Shown: in pieces, positions 25,798 through 34,152 of the stretch
How the letters are laid out: every line of letters starts with the position of its first letter
Numbering within the stretch: the stretch's first letter is position 1
Translations under genes and position numbers: made by a program
NCBI RefSeq assembly: GCF_000336575.1
Contig: NZ_AOPO01000011.1
Coordinates: forward strand, 1-64,000
Source: Vreelandella titanicae BH1
GTDB lineage: Bacteria; Pseudomonadota; Gammaproteobacteria; Pseudomonadales; Halomonadaceae
Length of the DNA stretch: 64,000 nucleotides
Direction: 5' to 3'
Notes under the pieces: generated by a model
What the model was told of the DNA's origin: nothing
Databases searched by the model: none
The model's input: only the letters and a program-made list of their open reading frames with translations

Positions 25798-26722
25798 GAA
25801 GGTATCCAGTGTCGTTGTTCCAGAACGGATAAAAATTGAACCATTGCAGAGGGTGTCGCCGAACACGCTCGGCTAGATGATTGGCATGGTTCTGCATGGC
25901 GTCGGCAATCCATGTTTCGCGCTGGCGGCGTGGCAGTTCCTGGGTATCGCCGAGGCATTCAAAGTCGATTCGAAAGTTAGCGCCATCGCGCACGCAGGCC
26001 AGCGCATATAGCGGGCAACGGAGCAGCGTGGCCAGGCGGAAAGGGCCCTCGGGGAATCTTGCTTGACCGCCGAGAAAATCAAGCGTCTGCGTGCGCTGCC
26101 CTGACAGAGGAAGGCGGTCAGCCGCGATGACCACATAGCCGCCGGCGTTAATGCGCTCTGCCAAGGTCTGGGCGGTGGCAGGGGTGACCTCGCTGACTTC
26201 GAGTACCTGGGGGCGGGCTTTACCCGTGACACGCTCAAGCAGTGCATTGAACTTGCGGGCATTGCGCGTATGCATCATCACCGTCAAATCGAGTTTCGCG
26301 TGTCTCTCAGCGAGGGCATTGACCACATCGAGATTGCCATGATGGGCGACCAGAATTAATCCACCCCGACCGCCGTCGATGGCGGCACTGAAGTGCTCAA
26401 TCCCAGTGCCGACCAAACGTTCGTCGGCGATATTTCCGCACCACGCCTCTACCTTGTCCATCAGGGCTTCGCCAAAGGCCAGGAAGTGGCGATAACTGTG
26501 CCACCATCGGGCCAAAATGCGTTGCTCAAGCTGGGGGTAGAGGCGCTGCAGGAAGGCTTGTGACGAGCGCCTTGCCGTGGCATGTATCAGGAAATACCAC
26601 AGCATGACTGGCCATAACGCCAGCCGAAAGGGCCAGCGCCCCAAATGGCGCTGTATCACCACCATCAGGAACATGCCCGCTACCGTGCCACGCTCGCCTA
26701 TCCGCGCCCAATGATGGCTCAT
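25781..26722 (-). CDS. LpxL/HtrB-like acyltransferase
   Basis: 313 aa, with an N-terminal membrane helix and the acyltransferase motif H-x4-D in VAHHGNLDV near residue 130. Further motifs are VIAADRLPLSGQ and FPEGPFRLA. This branch is related to lipid A late acyltransferases. In APE clusters it is thought to join the polyene acyl chain to a lipid or sugar, producing the membrane-anchored form. It overlaps the glycosyltransferase gene by 4 bp; in some bacteria the two are fused (ApeJ), which fits their adjacency here. Confidence 0.83.
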   Translation of the reverse strand: MSHHWARIGERGTVAGMFLMVVIQRHLGRWPFRLALWPVMLWYFLIHATARRSSQAFLQRLYPQLEQRILARWWHSYRHFLAFGEALMDKVEAWCGNIADERLVGTGIEHFSAAIDGGRGGLILVAHHGNLDVVNALAERHAKLDLTVMMHTRNARKFNALLERVTGKARPQVLEVSEVTPATAQTLAERINAGGYVVIAADRLPLSGQRTQTLDFLGGQARFPEGPFRLATLLRCPLYALACVRDGANFRIDFECLGDTQELPRRQRETWIADAMQNHANHLAERVRRHPLQWFNFYPFWNNDTGYLHDDTP

Positions 26723-27474
26723 CGGCTCACCTCGTGTTGCCTTCGCCAGCGTCGCGCCAGCAAGCGCGGTAGGCGTAGCAGCATGCCAAAGAACAGGCGG
26801 GTGTGCATAAGAGAGATTTGGCGGTTGTCACGCCACACGGCGAAATGACTCACTCCGTCGCGCGGGTAGTGTACGCGTACCGGGCGATGCGCCATATCAC
26901 CCCCCGCCCAATGCCAGCGCACTAACACTTCCGTATCAAAGGTCATGCGGTTGCCGCAGCTATACTGGGCCAGTAGTCGGTTGAGCGCCGCGACCGGATA
27001 AAGTCTGACGCCACACATCGAGTCGCGGATATCCAGCGACAAGGTGTTGATCCATACCCAGATATGGGTCGCATAACGGCCGTAAAAACGTACTCTTGGC
27101 ACGCTGGCATCATAGCGGGGATAGCCAACCACCAGCGTATCGGGTGCCGTATCCAGTTCGGCGAGAAAAGCGGGCAGGTCATCGATGCCATGCTGGCCGT
27201 CGGCATCAACCTGAAGGGCATGGGTGTAACCCAGATGCTGGGCTTGCTTGAGCCCAGCACGTACCGCGGCCCCCTTGCCCTGGTTGATATCCAGGCGCAG
27301 CAGGTGATGGCCGTTTGCGGCCAGGCGGTCAAGCTCGCTCGCGCACTCATGGTCACTACCGTCATCCACCAGTAGCAGGGGGATCTCCAATACAGCGAGC
27401 TCATCGCATAGCGGGCTGATCGTCGCTGGGTGGTTATAAACGGGGATCAAGATGCAAGGATGTGGGTCAGCCAT
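26719..27474 (-). CDS. Family 2 glycosyltransferase
   Basis: 251 aa from ATG 27474, 8 bp inside the preceding gene. The GT2 nucleotide-sugar fold is clear: CILIPVYNHPATI at the start, LLVDDGS, NQGKGAAVRAGL, and the metal-binding QVDADGQH. It resembles dolichol-phosphate-mannose-type transferases lacking a membrane tail. It probably adds a sugar to the lipid anchor of the pigment, working with the neighbouring acyltransferase. Confidence 0.87.
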   Translation of the reverse strand: MADPHPCILIPVYNHPATISPLCDELAVLEIPLLLVDDGSDHECASELDRLAANGHHLLRLDINQGKGAAVRAGLKQAQHLGYTHALQVDADGQHGIDDLPAFLAELDTAPDTLVVGYPRYDASVPRVRFYGRYATHIWVWINTLSLDIRDSMCGVRLYPVAALNRLLAQYSCGNRMTFDTEVLVRWHWAGGDMAHRPVRVHYPRDGVSHFAVWRDNRQISLMHTRLFFGMLLRLPRLLARRWRRQHEVSR

Positions 27475-29158
27475 GTTTACCCCCGTGGCTGGCTTGCAGG
27501 CGAATTTGACCGGCGCAATGGCGACCTTCATGAGATTCGATGGTAAAGGCGATACCGTCGTCGCGGCGCGTCAACTGCAAAGTGAAGCGTGCGCCGGGTT
27601 GTAAAACCCGCTGAAATTTTAAGCGCTCGATGCCCTGAAATTCTCCCAGCTCAGCGAAGCAGTCGTTGGCGCACTCGATGGCCCACTGCACCATCACGAC
27701 ACCCGGCACCAACGGATATTCGTCGAAGTGTCCTTCGAGAAAAATCAATCGCTCCGGTACTTCCAGGGTCAATAGACAAGAGTCAGCACCTGGTCGCTGC
27801 TCACCCAGCCAGCGCGGTATCTTGTGGTTATCGAGATCGGCAAACAGGCGATTGATCAGAGCGCGATCCAGCTTGCCCTGGGCATTGCTCGGCAGTGCAT
27901 CGACAAAGCGCCAGTAGCGAGGAATGGCGATGGGTTCAAGGTGGTGCGAGAGATGGGCTCGCATACGTTGCACCAAGTCATGACGAGTATCGTGCTGGTG
28001 CGGAATGAACGCATCGTAGAGGGCGACCACGACCCCCATTCGGCCATCGGTTCGACCGAGATCGACGCAGCGTGCCTCTATTACTTCTTCCGCTGCGGCG
28101 AGGACGCGTTCAACATGATTCAGCGAGACTCGTTTACCGGCAATTTTGACCAGACGATCAGCGCGCCCCAGTAGCTCAAAGCCGTCTTTTGTCGGCACCA
28201 CCCGGTCGGGCTGGTGCCACCAGTGCTGTGGTGTTTCCAGAAATGGCGACCGCAGGCGCAAGCAGTCGTCAAAAAATGCTAGCTCCACCCCTGGCAAGGC
28301 CTGCCAGACGGTACCCTGCGTTTGGCGCCGCTGGGCAATTCCGCCGCTCTCGGTGCTGCCATAGATCTCGATCACAGGCGCCTGGAGTAGACGCTCGGTG
28401 TGCTGGGCATGTTCCAACGCCAGGGGCGCGCCAGACGAGAACACGCGCGTGGGGCGGGGTGTCTCGCTCCACGGTAGGTGCTCCGGTAGGCGTGATAATT
28501 GGGCAGGGGAACTCACGATCACTGGCTTCAAGCCGGCCGCGCCGGCCTCTTGCAGGCGTGCGAAAAGGCCTTCCGGATAACGACACTCATCGCCACAGAA
28601 GGGGGTGCCGGTGCATAAGGGGTGCAATACCCCGGTGAGCAAGCCATAGATATGCTGATGGCTGACCTGAGAGATGACACCGCTATCAGCTAATGGCCAT
28701 AGCTTGGCATGCGCCGTCAATTCCGCATCCAACTGGTTGAAACGCTTGGTCAGATGAACGGGCTCGCCGGTGGAGCCGGACGTGTACAGGACGACTGCCG
28801 TAGCCGTTGGGTCAAGTGCCTCGGGATGTGCGAATGGCGTAATGCTTTCAAGCTCACCGGGATCGTCGGGCAGCGTACCATCAACCTTTTCAAGGAGCAG
28901 GGCCAAGGTTTCTGGGCGATTGTCAGCGGGTAATACCGCGACCCGGTCACTTTCCCATAGTGCCGCCAAGGCTGCGCAGAACTCTAGAGGTTGCTGATGG
29001 CAGAGCAGCCAGTGGCCGCTGGGTTTGTCTGCTAACCAGAGGCGCCAGGCATTGATGCGCCGAGTGAGCGACGCTGGGGCGATCCAGTGATTCGGAAGTG
29101 CGTAATGGTTCGCAATCGTGTTACGCCAGGGCAACCGAGTAAGCGGGATGAAGGTCAC
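27467..29158 (-). CDS. Adenylating acyl-ACP synthetase fused to a hotdog dehydratase (ApeH-ApeI fusion)
   Basis: 563 aa from a GTG at 29158 with AGGAG 7 nt upstream and a GTGA overlap with the previous stop. Residues 1-430 are an AMP-forming ligase: P-loop LYTSGSTGEP, EIYGSTESG, GRADRLVKIAGKRV, and the catalytic Lys in AQGKLDR. Residues 440-563 are a FabZ-like hotdog domain (FLEGHFDEYPLVPGVVMVQWA) with the His and Glu expected for dehydration. In many APE clusters these are two genes. The ligase would activate the aryl acid and load it on an ACP; the fused domain would pair with the ApeP-like dehydratase. Confidence 0.88.
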   Translation of the reverse strand: MTFIPLTRLPWRNTIANHYALPNHWIAPASLTRRINAWRLWLADKPSGHWLLCHQQPLEFCAALAALWESDRVAVLPADNRPETLALLLEKVDGTLPDDPGELESITPFAHPEALDPTATAVVLYTSGSTGEPVHLTKRFNQLDAELTAHAKLWPLADSGVISQVSHQHIYGLLTGVLHPLCTGTPFCGDECRYPEGLFARLQEAGAAGLKPVIVSSPAQLSRLPEHLPWSETPRPTRVFSSGAPLALEHAQHTERLLQAPVIEIYGSTESGGIAQRRQTQGTVWQALPGVELAFFDDCLRLRSPFLETPQHWWHQPDRVVPTKDGFELLGRADRLVKIAGKRVSLNHVERVLAAAEEVIEARCVDLGRTDGRMGVVVALYDAFIPHQHDTRHDLVQRMRAHLSHHLEPIAIPRYWRFVDALPSNAQGKLDRALINRLFADLDNHKIPRWLGEQRPGADSCLLTLEVPERLIFLEGHFDEYPLVPGVVMVQWAIECANDCFAELGEFQGIERLKFQRVLQPGARFTLQLTRRDDGIAFTIESHEGRHCAGQIRLQASHGGKHG

Positions 29159-29679
29159 GACAGACTCCTCCGCAGCCGGTGGCGTAGCAGCCATTCACCG
29201 ACAAACATCAAGGCGATCAGCCCATAGCTGATGACGCCGTTGTATAACGACCAGGTGGCCAGGTCAGCGTACAGCGCCGTCCAGCCAGCGATGGCCCCGT
29301 TGAAGACAAAGAAGCCGCACCATGCCCAGGTGACGCGCCGGGTATAGCGCACTCCGGCGGGGGGCAGGTCAGGCTCGCGCAGGCGTGCTAAACGTTCCAC
29401 GACCGGAATGCCCCGCCACAGGCTGGATAGAAAGATGGTCAGCATGATGGCATTGACGGCGACGGGGTAGGCACGCATACCAAGCTCGGCGTGCCCCAGG
29501 CCGCCTAACGCTAGCAACACTATCGCCACCATGATGGCGAGGTAGCGAGCCTGGGGCATTCTCCAGGCGAGCAGTGCGGCACCGACGACTAAAAGTGGCC
29601 AGCTGCCTACGTGGTCGTGCAGGACGAATACCAATATCGGCCAGATCAACGCCAGTAACATGCTTGCTTGTTTCGGCAT
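29155..29679 (-). CDS. COG4648-type membrane protein (ApeG-like)
   Basis: 174 aa with about six hydrophobic segments and no soluble domain. The run GVRYTRRVTWAWCGFFVFNGAIA in the second half is characteristic of the COG4648 proteins found between the ACP and adenylation genes of APE clusters. Function unknown; its constant position suggests a scaffold that holds the ACP-bound synthase at the inner membrane. It sits 3 bp after the second ACP gene and overlaps the adenylation gene. Confidence 0.8.
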   Translation of the reverse strand: MPKQASMLLALIWPILVFVLHDHVGSWPLLVVGAALLAWRMPQARYLAIMVAIVLLALGGLGHAELGMRAYPVAVNAIMLTIFLSSLWRGIPVVERLARLREPDLPPAGVRYTRRVTWAWCGFFVFNGAIAGWTALYADLATWSLYNGVISYGLIALMFVGEWLLRHRLRRSLS

Positions 29680-29682
29680 CTC

Positions 29683-29949
29683 TTATCGTTGCATCAATTG
29701 TTCGACGACATTGACGACATCATCGATGGTACGCACTGACTTAAAGTCATCGGGTTTGATACGTCGCCCCGTGAACTGCTTGAGTTCAACAACCAAATCC
29801 ACCGCATCAATGCTGTCGATGTCGAGGTCTTCGTAGAGGCGCGCTTTGGGTTGAACGTCATCGGCACTGAGGTCAAATAACTCGACCAGTGTTTTGCGGA
29901 TATGCGCCAGTATCTGTTCGTGGTTACTGTCAGCGGTTTCAATTGTCAC
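29683..29949 (-). CDS. Acyl carrier protein 2 (ApeF-like)
   Basis: 88 aa starting at GTG 29949, with GGAGG 6 nt upstream, 11 bp inside the previous ACP gene. The longer open frame to 30147 is not coding upstream of this point. The phosphopantetheine serine is in DLDIDSIDAVDL. Acidic helical protein of normal ACP size. It carries the growing chain or the loaded starter; two ACPs in tandem are usual in this pathway. Confidence 0.88.
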   Translation of the reverse strand: MTIETADSNHEQILAHIRKTLVELFDLSADDVQPKARLYEDLDIDSIDAVDLVVELKQFTGRRIKPDDFKSVRTIDDVVNVVEQLMQR

Positions 29950-30208
29950 GACGGGCCTCCACCAGTGCCTGTAGGCTTGCCAGGCTAGCAAAATGACGAC
30001 GGGTTTCCTCGGCTTCGGAGTCCAGCTTGATGCCGTACTGCTTTTGAAGTGCCAAGCCGAGTTCGAGGGCATCAATGGAGTCGAGCCCGAGGCCTTCGCC
30101 AAATAAAGGGGCGTTAGGGTCGATATCGCTAGGATTGATATCTTCAAGCTCTAGCGTGTCAATGATCAGGCGCTTGAGCTCAAGCGTCAGATTGCAGGTT
30201 TCGCTCAT
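29939..30208 (-). CDS. Acyl carrier protein 1 (ApeE-like)
   Basis: 89 aa. Phosphopantetheine attachment serine in GLGLDSIDALEL near residue 44; the flanking helices are acidic as expected. It begins 29 bp inside the end of the acyltransferase gene and overlaps the second ACP gene by 11 bp. Both ACPs are substrates for the phosphopantetheinyl transferase at the end of the operon. Confidence 0.9.
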   Translation of the reverse strand: MSETCNLTLELKRLIIDTLELEDINPSDIDPNAPLFGEGLGLDSIDALELGLALQKQYGIKLDSEAEETRRHFASLASLQALVEARRDN

Positions 30209-30968
30209 GATGAAAGTGATCCAATTCCCGGTTGAAGTGATCGCTCAGCCGTTGTGTTAGTTGTCTAGCGAGCTGCCCGGTCGGCTGTTGGCTATCTGAT
30301 GTAACGGGCAAATCGTCGAGTACGTGAAGCTCCATCCTGACTTTGGTGGCTGGGATGTGATACCAAGGTTCACCTTTGGTCAGTGTTGTTGGCGTGCAGC
30401 GTATCAGTACTGGTGTGATCGCTGTCTCTGTGCGTAATGCAATGTTTGCCCCACCGCGTCGGAATTTGATCGGACGTTGCGGGCTGGTACGGGTGCCTTC
30501 GGGAAACAGGATTAGCGAATTCCCTTTCCGTAGGCTCTCACGTGCTGCGTCGAGTACTGCTTCGGGGGTGTCGTTGGTGATATAACCTGCCGCATGAATT
30601 GGCCCCCGCGTAAAAAGGTTGCGAGCCAGCCGACCCTTAACAATGCAATTGGCATGGGGCGTATGAGCCAATAGGAAAACGACATCGATCAGTGACGGAT
30701 GGTTGGCTATCACTAATAACCCAGGACGCATTAGCCGTTCCTTGTTGCCTAGGCGGTAATCGAGGACTCCAAGGCCCTGCATCATCTTGATAAAAGCTAA
30801 GAAGCAACACTGGATAAGGCGCCGTGCTAAATAATGGCGCCGCTCGGTGTCACGCACACAGAGGCTCAGCAACGGGGCAACCACTAAACCAATAAAAAGG
30901 CCACCGACTCCGAAGGCTGTGAAAGAAAGAGCGGTGCCCAATCCGCGGTACCATCTATGTATATTCAT
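30180..30968 (-). CDS. PlsC-type 1-acylglycerol-phosphate acyltransferase (ApeD-like)
   Basis: 262 aa with one or two N-terminal membrane helices. The acyltransferase signature is clear: NHPSLIDVVFLL (H-x4-D form) near residue 93, then PEGTRTSPQRP near 158. Family enzymes move acyl groups onto glycerophosphate-type acceptors at the inner membrane. In the cluster it probably builds the lipid anchor together with the LpxL-like acyltransferase. ATGA overlap with the chain-length-factor gene. Confidence 0.85.
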   Translation of the reverse strand: MNIHRWYRGLGTALSFTAFGVGGLFIGLVVAPLLSLCVRDTERRHYLARRLIQCCFLAFIKMMQGLGVLDYRLGNKERLMRPGLLVIANHPSLIDVVFLLAHTPHANCIVKGRLARNLFTRGPIHAAGYITNDTPEAVLDAARESLRKGNSLILFPEGTRTSPQRPIKFRRGGANIALRTETAITPVLIRCTPTTLTKGEPWYHIPATKVRMELHVLDDLPVTSDSQQPTGQLARQLTQRLSDHFNRELDHFHHERNLQSDA

Positions 30969-31666
30969 TCCTGCCTCAACTGCCAGCGACTCCTACCATC
31001 CAGGAAGGGAGCATCTCCATTAAGCCAGTTCATTACTGTGATAGGCGTTGGGTAAGCACAATGCGTTGGCTTTGTAGCTGTTAGTTGTCGTCCCTGGTTC
31101 AGCGTTAATCGCATGCCAACAACGCATGCCGTACCGGGATGCTCAGTACACCCTTGATAAGCAGAGGGCAAAGGGCTTTCTGAGAAAGCGGCAATAACGG
31201 CAGGATATCCTTCCATGAGATATCCGAATGACTCGTAAAGTAGCGCGTCAAACTCATCGCCACAGGCGCCTAGCGCCTGTAAAGGCCGGTGATGAGACTG
31301 AGAGATGGAGTGAACACCCAAAATTGCATTATGCACCGACATTGAAAAACGGGTTGGGGAGACAGGGTGGCCGCCTTGCAAGTTTTCAAGCATCGCCAAC
31401 GTATCGGCAGTGCCCCCATGCCGTGAGGCATGCACTAAGGGCAAACCGGCCTCTGGATCCAATTCTCGCAGGATGTCGCAGGTGGCCCGGCCCGTGTCAT
31501 CAAGACGCCGTCGCAGCATGGCCGGCATCCCTTTGCCCAACTGAGCCGAGATTCGCCAGCTTGGTTTGCTGGTGGTAATCGCCCCTTCAGGAAGCCAACC
31601 CCGCCAATCTTCGAGATATAGGGAAAAAGACACAGTTCTAACGACCCACCCAAAAAAGTCGGCCAC
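30965..31666 (-). CDS. Ketosynthase-like chain-length factor (ApeC-like), first gene of the pigment operon
   Basis: About 233 aa. It matches only the N-terminal half of a ketosynthase (SFSLYLEDWRGWLPEG; FSMSVHNAILGVHSI; YPAVIAAF), the known shape of the APE chain-length factor. There is no catalytic Cys-His-His set, so it cannot condense by itself; in studied systems it pairs with the ApeO ketosynthase. The start is uncertain: GTG 31666 opens the frame, but GTG 31633 would begin VSFSLYLEDW, nearer the family's usual N-terminus. Neither has a convincing ribosome-binding site. The promoter of the whole operon must lie at or beyond 31667, close to or inside the right-hand helicase repeat. Confidence 0.82.
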   Translation of the reverse strand: MADFFGWVVRTVSFSLYLEDWRGWLPEGAITTSKPSWRISAQLGKGMPAMLRRRLDDTGRATCDILRELDPEAGLPLVHASRHGGTADTLAMLENLQGGHPVSPTRFSMSVHNAILGVHSISQSHHRPLQALGACGDEFDALLYESFGYLMEGYPAVIAAFSESPLPSAYQGCTEHPGTACVVGMRLTLNQGRQLTATKPTHCAYPTPITVMNWLNGDAPFLDGRSRWQLRQE

Positions 31667-31687
31667 TTTAACTTAATTGAGGGGGCT

Positions 31688-31855
31688 ATGAAAGCAGACT
31701 TAGTTAGCATGATCAAAGTGGTGCAGGCCGCAGGTCGCGTTATTCGCAGTCCAGAAGATCAAGGGGTTGTGGTATTAATGGATGATCGTTTTGCCCAGGC
31801 CAGCGTACGTGCGCTATTGCCACGTTGGTGGACGCTGGGAGATATCCACCCCTAA
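31688..31855 (+). pseudogene. Orphan 3' fragment of the helicase gene
   Basis: From 31707 on, this is the last 125 bp of the helicase gene, then the codons for TLGDIHP and a TAA. An ATG at 31688, preceded by GAGGGGG, opens the same frame, so a 55-aa peptide containing helicase motif VI could be made, but it lacks the rest of the enzyme. It is best read as the original C-terminus cut off by the pigment cluster. Confidence 0.85.
31707..31831 (+). repeat. 125-bp direct repeat, right copy
   Basis: Second copy of 14174-14298 with one mismatch (31825), same orientation, 17.5 kb away. It marks the right border of the aryl polyene cluster. Confidence 0.95.
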
Positions 31856-31876
31856 CTTAGGATCCTAACGCGAACC

Positions 31877-32659
31877 ATGACAGATCTACTCTGGTACCAG
31901 TATGCGCTGATCGGGCTAATTTTTGCCTGGAGCGGTTTTGTGCGAACCAGCCTGGGCTTTGGCGGTGCCGTGCTGGCACTGCCTTTCCTACTTTTGGTCG
32001 TCAACGAGCCACTGGTATTTTTGCCGATTATTGCCATTCACCTGCTGATTTTCTCCAGTTGGATCGCCTGGAGTGGGCATCGCCAGCTACAGCAAGCGGG
32101 CGTGGGCACCACATCGCCAGAGAGTAATATCGATTGGGGTTATTTAACCAAAGCCTTGAAAATCATGATCATCCCCAAGCTGATTGGGGTAGTGGGGCTG
32201 TTAACGCTGCCCGCACAAGTCATGACCAGTATCATTTTCGGCATTGTGATCATCTATGCCATTGGCTATGTATTGAATAAGCCGTTCAAAAGCAAGAACA
32301 AGTACGTGGACTACGTGCTGCTGGCGCTTGGTGGGTATGTCAGCGGTACGTCGCTGATTGGCGCGCCGTTGATTGTGGCGGTATTCGCCACTCACGTCGC
32401 CAAAGAGCAACTGCGGGATACCATGTTTGTGCTGTGGTTTATCCTGGTGATGATCAAGATGGTCTCGTTCCTGATTGCAGGCGTGGATCTTCAGTTAATT
32501 CACCAGCTGTGGCTGCTGCCCTGTGCCTTTATCGGCCATTTGGTGGGCGAGAAAGCCCATCGCTATATGCTCAAAGCGAACACCGGGCTGTTCTTTCGTG
32601 TGCTGGGCGCGGTGCTGATTCTTGTCAGTGTCGTGGGGTTGATTCACCCGCCCGCGTAA
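31877..32659 (+). CDS. TSUP (TauE/SafE) family permease
   Basis: 260 aa with about eight hydrophobic helices. The opening FVRTSLGFGGAVLALPFLLL has the glycine-rich helix typical of TauE/SafE, and a second copy of the pattern (LALGGYVSGTSLIGAPLIVA) starts the other half. Family members move sulfite, sulfoacetate or other organosulfur anions; the substrate is not identifiable here. Only 21 bp separate it from the helicase fragment, so before the cluster arrived it probably followed the helicase gene directly. Confidence 0.85.
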   Translation: MTDLLWYQYALIGLIFAWSGFVRTSLGFGGAVLALPFLLLVVNEPLVFLPIIAIHLLIFSSWIAWSGHRQLQQAGVGTTSPESNIDWGYLTKALKIMIIPKLIGVVGLLTLPAQVMTSIIFGIVIIYAIGYVLNKPFKSKNKYVDYVLLALGGYVSGTSLIGAPLIVAVFATHVAKEQLRDTMFVLWFILVMIKMVSFLIAGVDLQLIHQLWLLPCAFIGHLVGEKAHRYMLKANTGLFFRVLGAVLILVSVVGLIHPPA

Positions 32660-32669
32660 GTGCTGATGC

Positions 32670-33854
32670 TCAAAGCTGGCTGTCGGCCTTTAGCGTCGTC
32701 TTGCCTAGAATGATCAGGATAACGGCCAGCAGGCCGCACACGACTGCCATGCCGGTAAACACGTTACGCAACGACTCCAGCCAGATCACCGCCGGGGCGA
32801 CCACCACCGGGGAGATAAACTGGCCAAAAAAGAAGGTCGAGGTAAAACCGCCAAATACCCGGCCCCGTACTCGCTGAGGAGTGATCCGCATCAGCCACGT
32901 GGTGGTATTGGGCATGAAGGCGCCAAGGCCAAATCCGGAGATCGCCGCACCCACGATTGCCATGGCGTAACTCTGGGTGAAGCCCACCACCAAAAAACCG
33001 GCTGCCGCCAGGAAAAAGCCGAGCACATAGATTGTCATCACCGACAGGAACGGCTTGTAGTAACCATAGCAAAACGCCACGATGCTGGCCGTCAGGGCTG
33101 CCATCGAGAGCGCCACGCCGATCGCTACGCCGCTGACTTGACCCTGCTGGGAAAGCAGAAAGGGCAGCTGCGCGGGAAACATATAAAACATGGTCATGCT
33201 GATCATGGCGATCAGGTAAGCAAGACAGGTACGTCCGTAGTCCACCGTTACCGGCGCATCGCTTGTATCGCGGCTGGCACCATCACTGGATTGAGGCTCT
33301 TGGAGAATCGCCCAGGCATAGGGAAGCAGCAGCACACCAGTCATATAGAGTAAAAACGGGCCGCGCCAACTCCAGTCGGAAAGTAGCCCGCCTAGGTTAA
33401 TAAAGATTACCCCGCCCAGCGCCATGCAGCTGCTTTGCAGCCCCAAAAAACGGGCGCGTTCGGAGCTGTCAAAATAATCCCCCACCAGCGTGGTACTGAT
33501 ACTGAGAATACCGGCTACCGCAATCCCCATCAGTGCGCGGGAGCTTAATAGCAGATCCACGCGATCAATGAAAAAGCCCGCGCCCCCCGCAAAACCGTAG
33601 ATGCCCAGCATCATCAGCAGCAATTTCTTGCGCCCAAACCGGTCAGCAAGATAACCCATCAGTGGACTGAACAGCGTAATCATCAGCGCAGGCAGGGTCA
33701 GAATCAGCTGGATCACTACCTGGGGCTGGTCGGGAAAATGGCGGCTGATGCCCGGCAGTGCAGGCGCGATAATTGCCCCCGACATCACGGTCATGGTGCT
33801 GGCAAACAGTAGTACGGCCTTAATATGCGTTAATTGGCTAATAGTCTTGTCCAT
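32670..33854 (-). CDS. MFS transporter
   Basis: 394 aa from the ATG at 33854 (MDKTISQ); a longer frame to 33902 adds 16 residues, and neither start has a clear ribosome-binding site. Twelve hydrophobic segments. The loop motif LMGYLADRFGRKKLL between TM2 and TM3 is the major facilitator signature, and MSGAIIAPALPGI in TM1 points to the DHA1 drug:H+ antiporter group. Convergent with the TSUP gene. Substrate unknown. Confidence 0.86.
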   Translation of the reverse strand: MDKTISQLTHIKAVLLFASTMTVMSGAIIAPALPGISRHFPDQPQVVIQLILTLPALMITLFSPLMGYLADRFGRKKLLLMMLGIYGFAGGAGFFIDRVDLLLSSRALMGIAVAGILSISTTLVGDYFDSSERARFLGLQSSCMALGGVIFINLGGLLSDWSWRGPFLLYMTGVLLLPYAWAILQEPQSSDGASRDTSDAPVTVDYGRTCLAYLIAMISMTMFYMFPAQLPFLLSQQGQVSGVAIGVALSMAALTASIVAFCYGYYKPFLSVMTIYVLGFFLAAAGFLVVGFTQSYAMAIVGAAISGFGLGAFMPNTTTWLMRITPQRVRGRVFGGFTSTFFFGQFISPVVVAPAVIWLESLRNVFTGMAVVCGLLAVILIILGKTTLKADSQL

Positions 33855-33972
33855 ATCAAGAGGAGGGGAGAGAGTGAAGAGCACAAACGCTAATCGTAGC
33901 ATGTTTGTTAGCGTGCTATGTTTGTGTTTTTTACCTTCTACTTCTCAAGCAGTAAGGTTCGGCTACGAACCG

Positions 33973-34152
33973 TTAAGCGCTATGGGAAGAACCGACGGGG
34001 TAGCGGTCATCTTCATATTTCTTGATGAGCAAGGAGAGTGCCTCAAGCTCATTAGCCTCTGGAGTACCAGCATCTGCGGCCCATAGCTCTTCTAGGCGAG
34101 CAAATGCACGATCAGGATCGGCATCGTTATGGATAGGCTGGATATTCATCAT
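33973..34152 (-). CDS. HigA-like antitoxin fragment
   Basis: 59 aa, starting MMNIQPIHNDADPDRAFARL and continuing to LLIKKYEDDRYPVGSS before the stop. This matches the N-terminal segment of HigA-type antitoxins (DUF-style leader with EGxxLEALSLLIxxYE), but the HTH DNA-binding domain that normally follows is absent. The start overlaps the stop of a higB remnant (ATGA), the normal higBA arrangement. Probably a decayed antitoxin, though a short toxin-binding peptide is possible. Confidence 0.65.
   Translation of the reverse strand: MMNIQPIHNDADPDRAFARLEELWAADAGTPEANELEALSLLIKKYEDDRYPVGSSHSA

Larger units (their letters stand above)
14299..31706. other. Aryl polyene gene cluster between direct repeats (putative genomic island)
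   Basis: The 17.4 kb between the two 125-bp repeats contains exactly one operon, twenty minus-strand genes for aryl polyene synthesis and export, and nothing else. No integrase, transposase or tRNA is inside. Most genes overlap their neighbours by 1-30 bp, so the operon appears to be a single translationally coupled unit read from about 31666 down to 14281. Aryl polyenes are aryl-capped conjugated polyene carboxylic acids anchored in the outer membrane that protect against oxidative stress. The repeat geometry suggests arrival by recombination at the helicase 3' end. Confidence 0.75.

Noticed and set aside
29683..30147. Longer 154-aa version of the second ACP
   Set aside because: Residues before the GTG at 29949 are the first ACP gene read out of frame; GGAGG sits correctly for the GTG.
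14299..31706. Transposon or integrase-driven island
   Set aside because: No transposase, recombinase or terminal inverted repeats were found; only the 125-bp direct repeats support mobility, so it is listed as a putative island without a mechanism.
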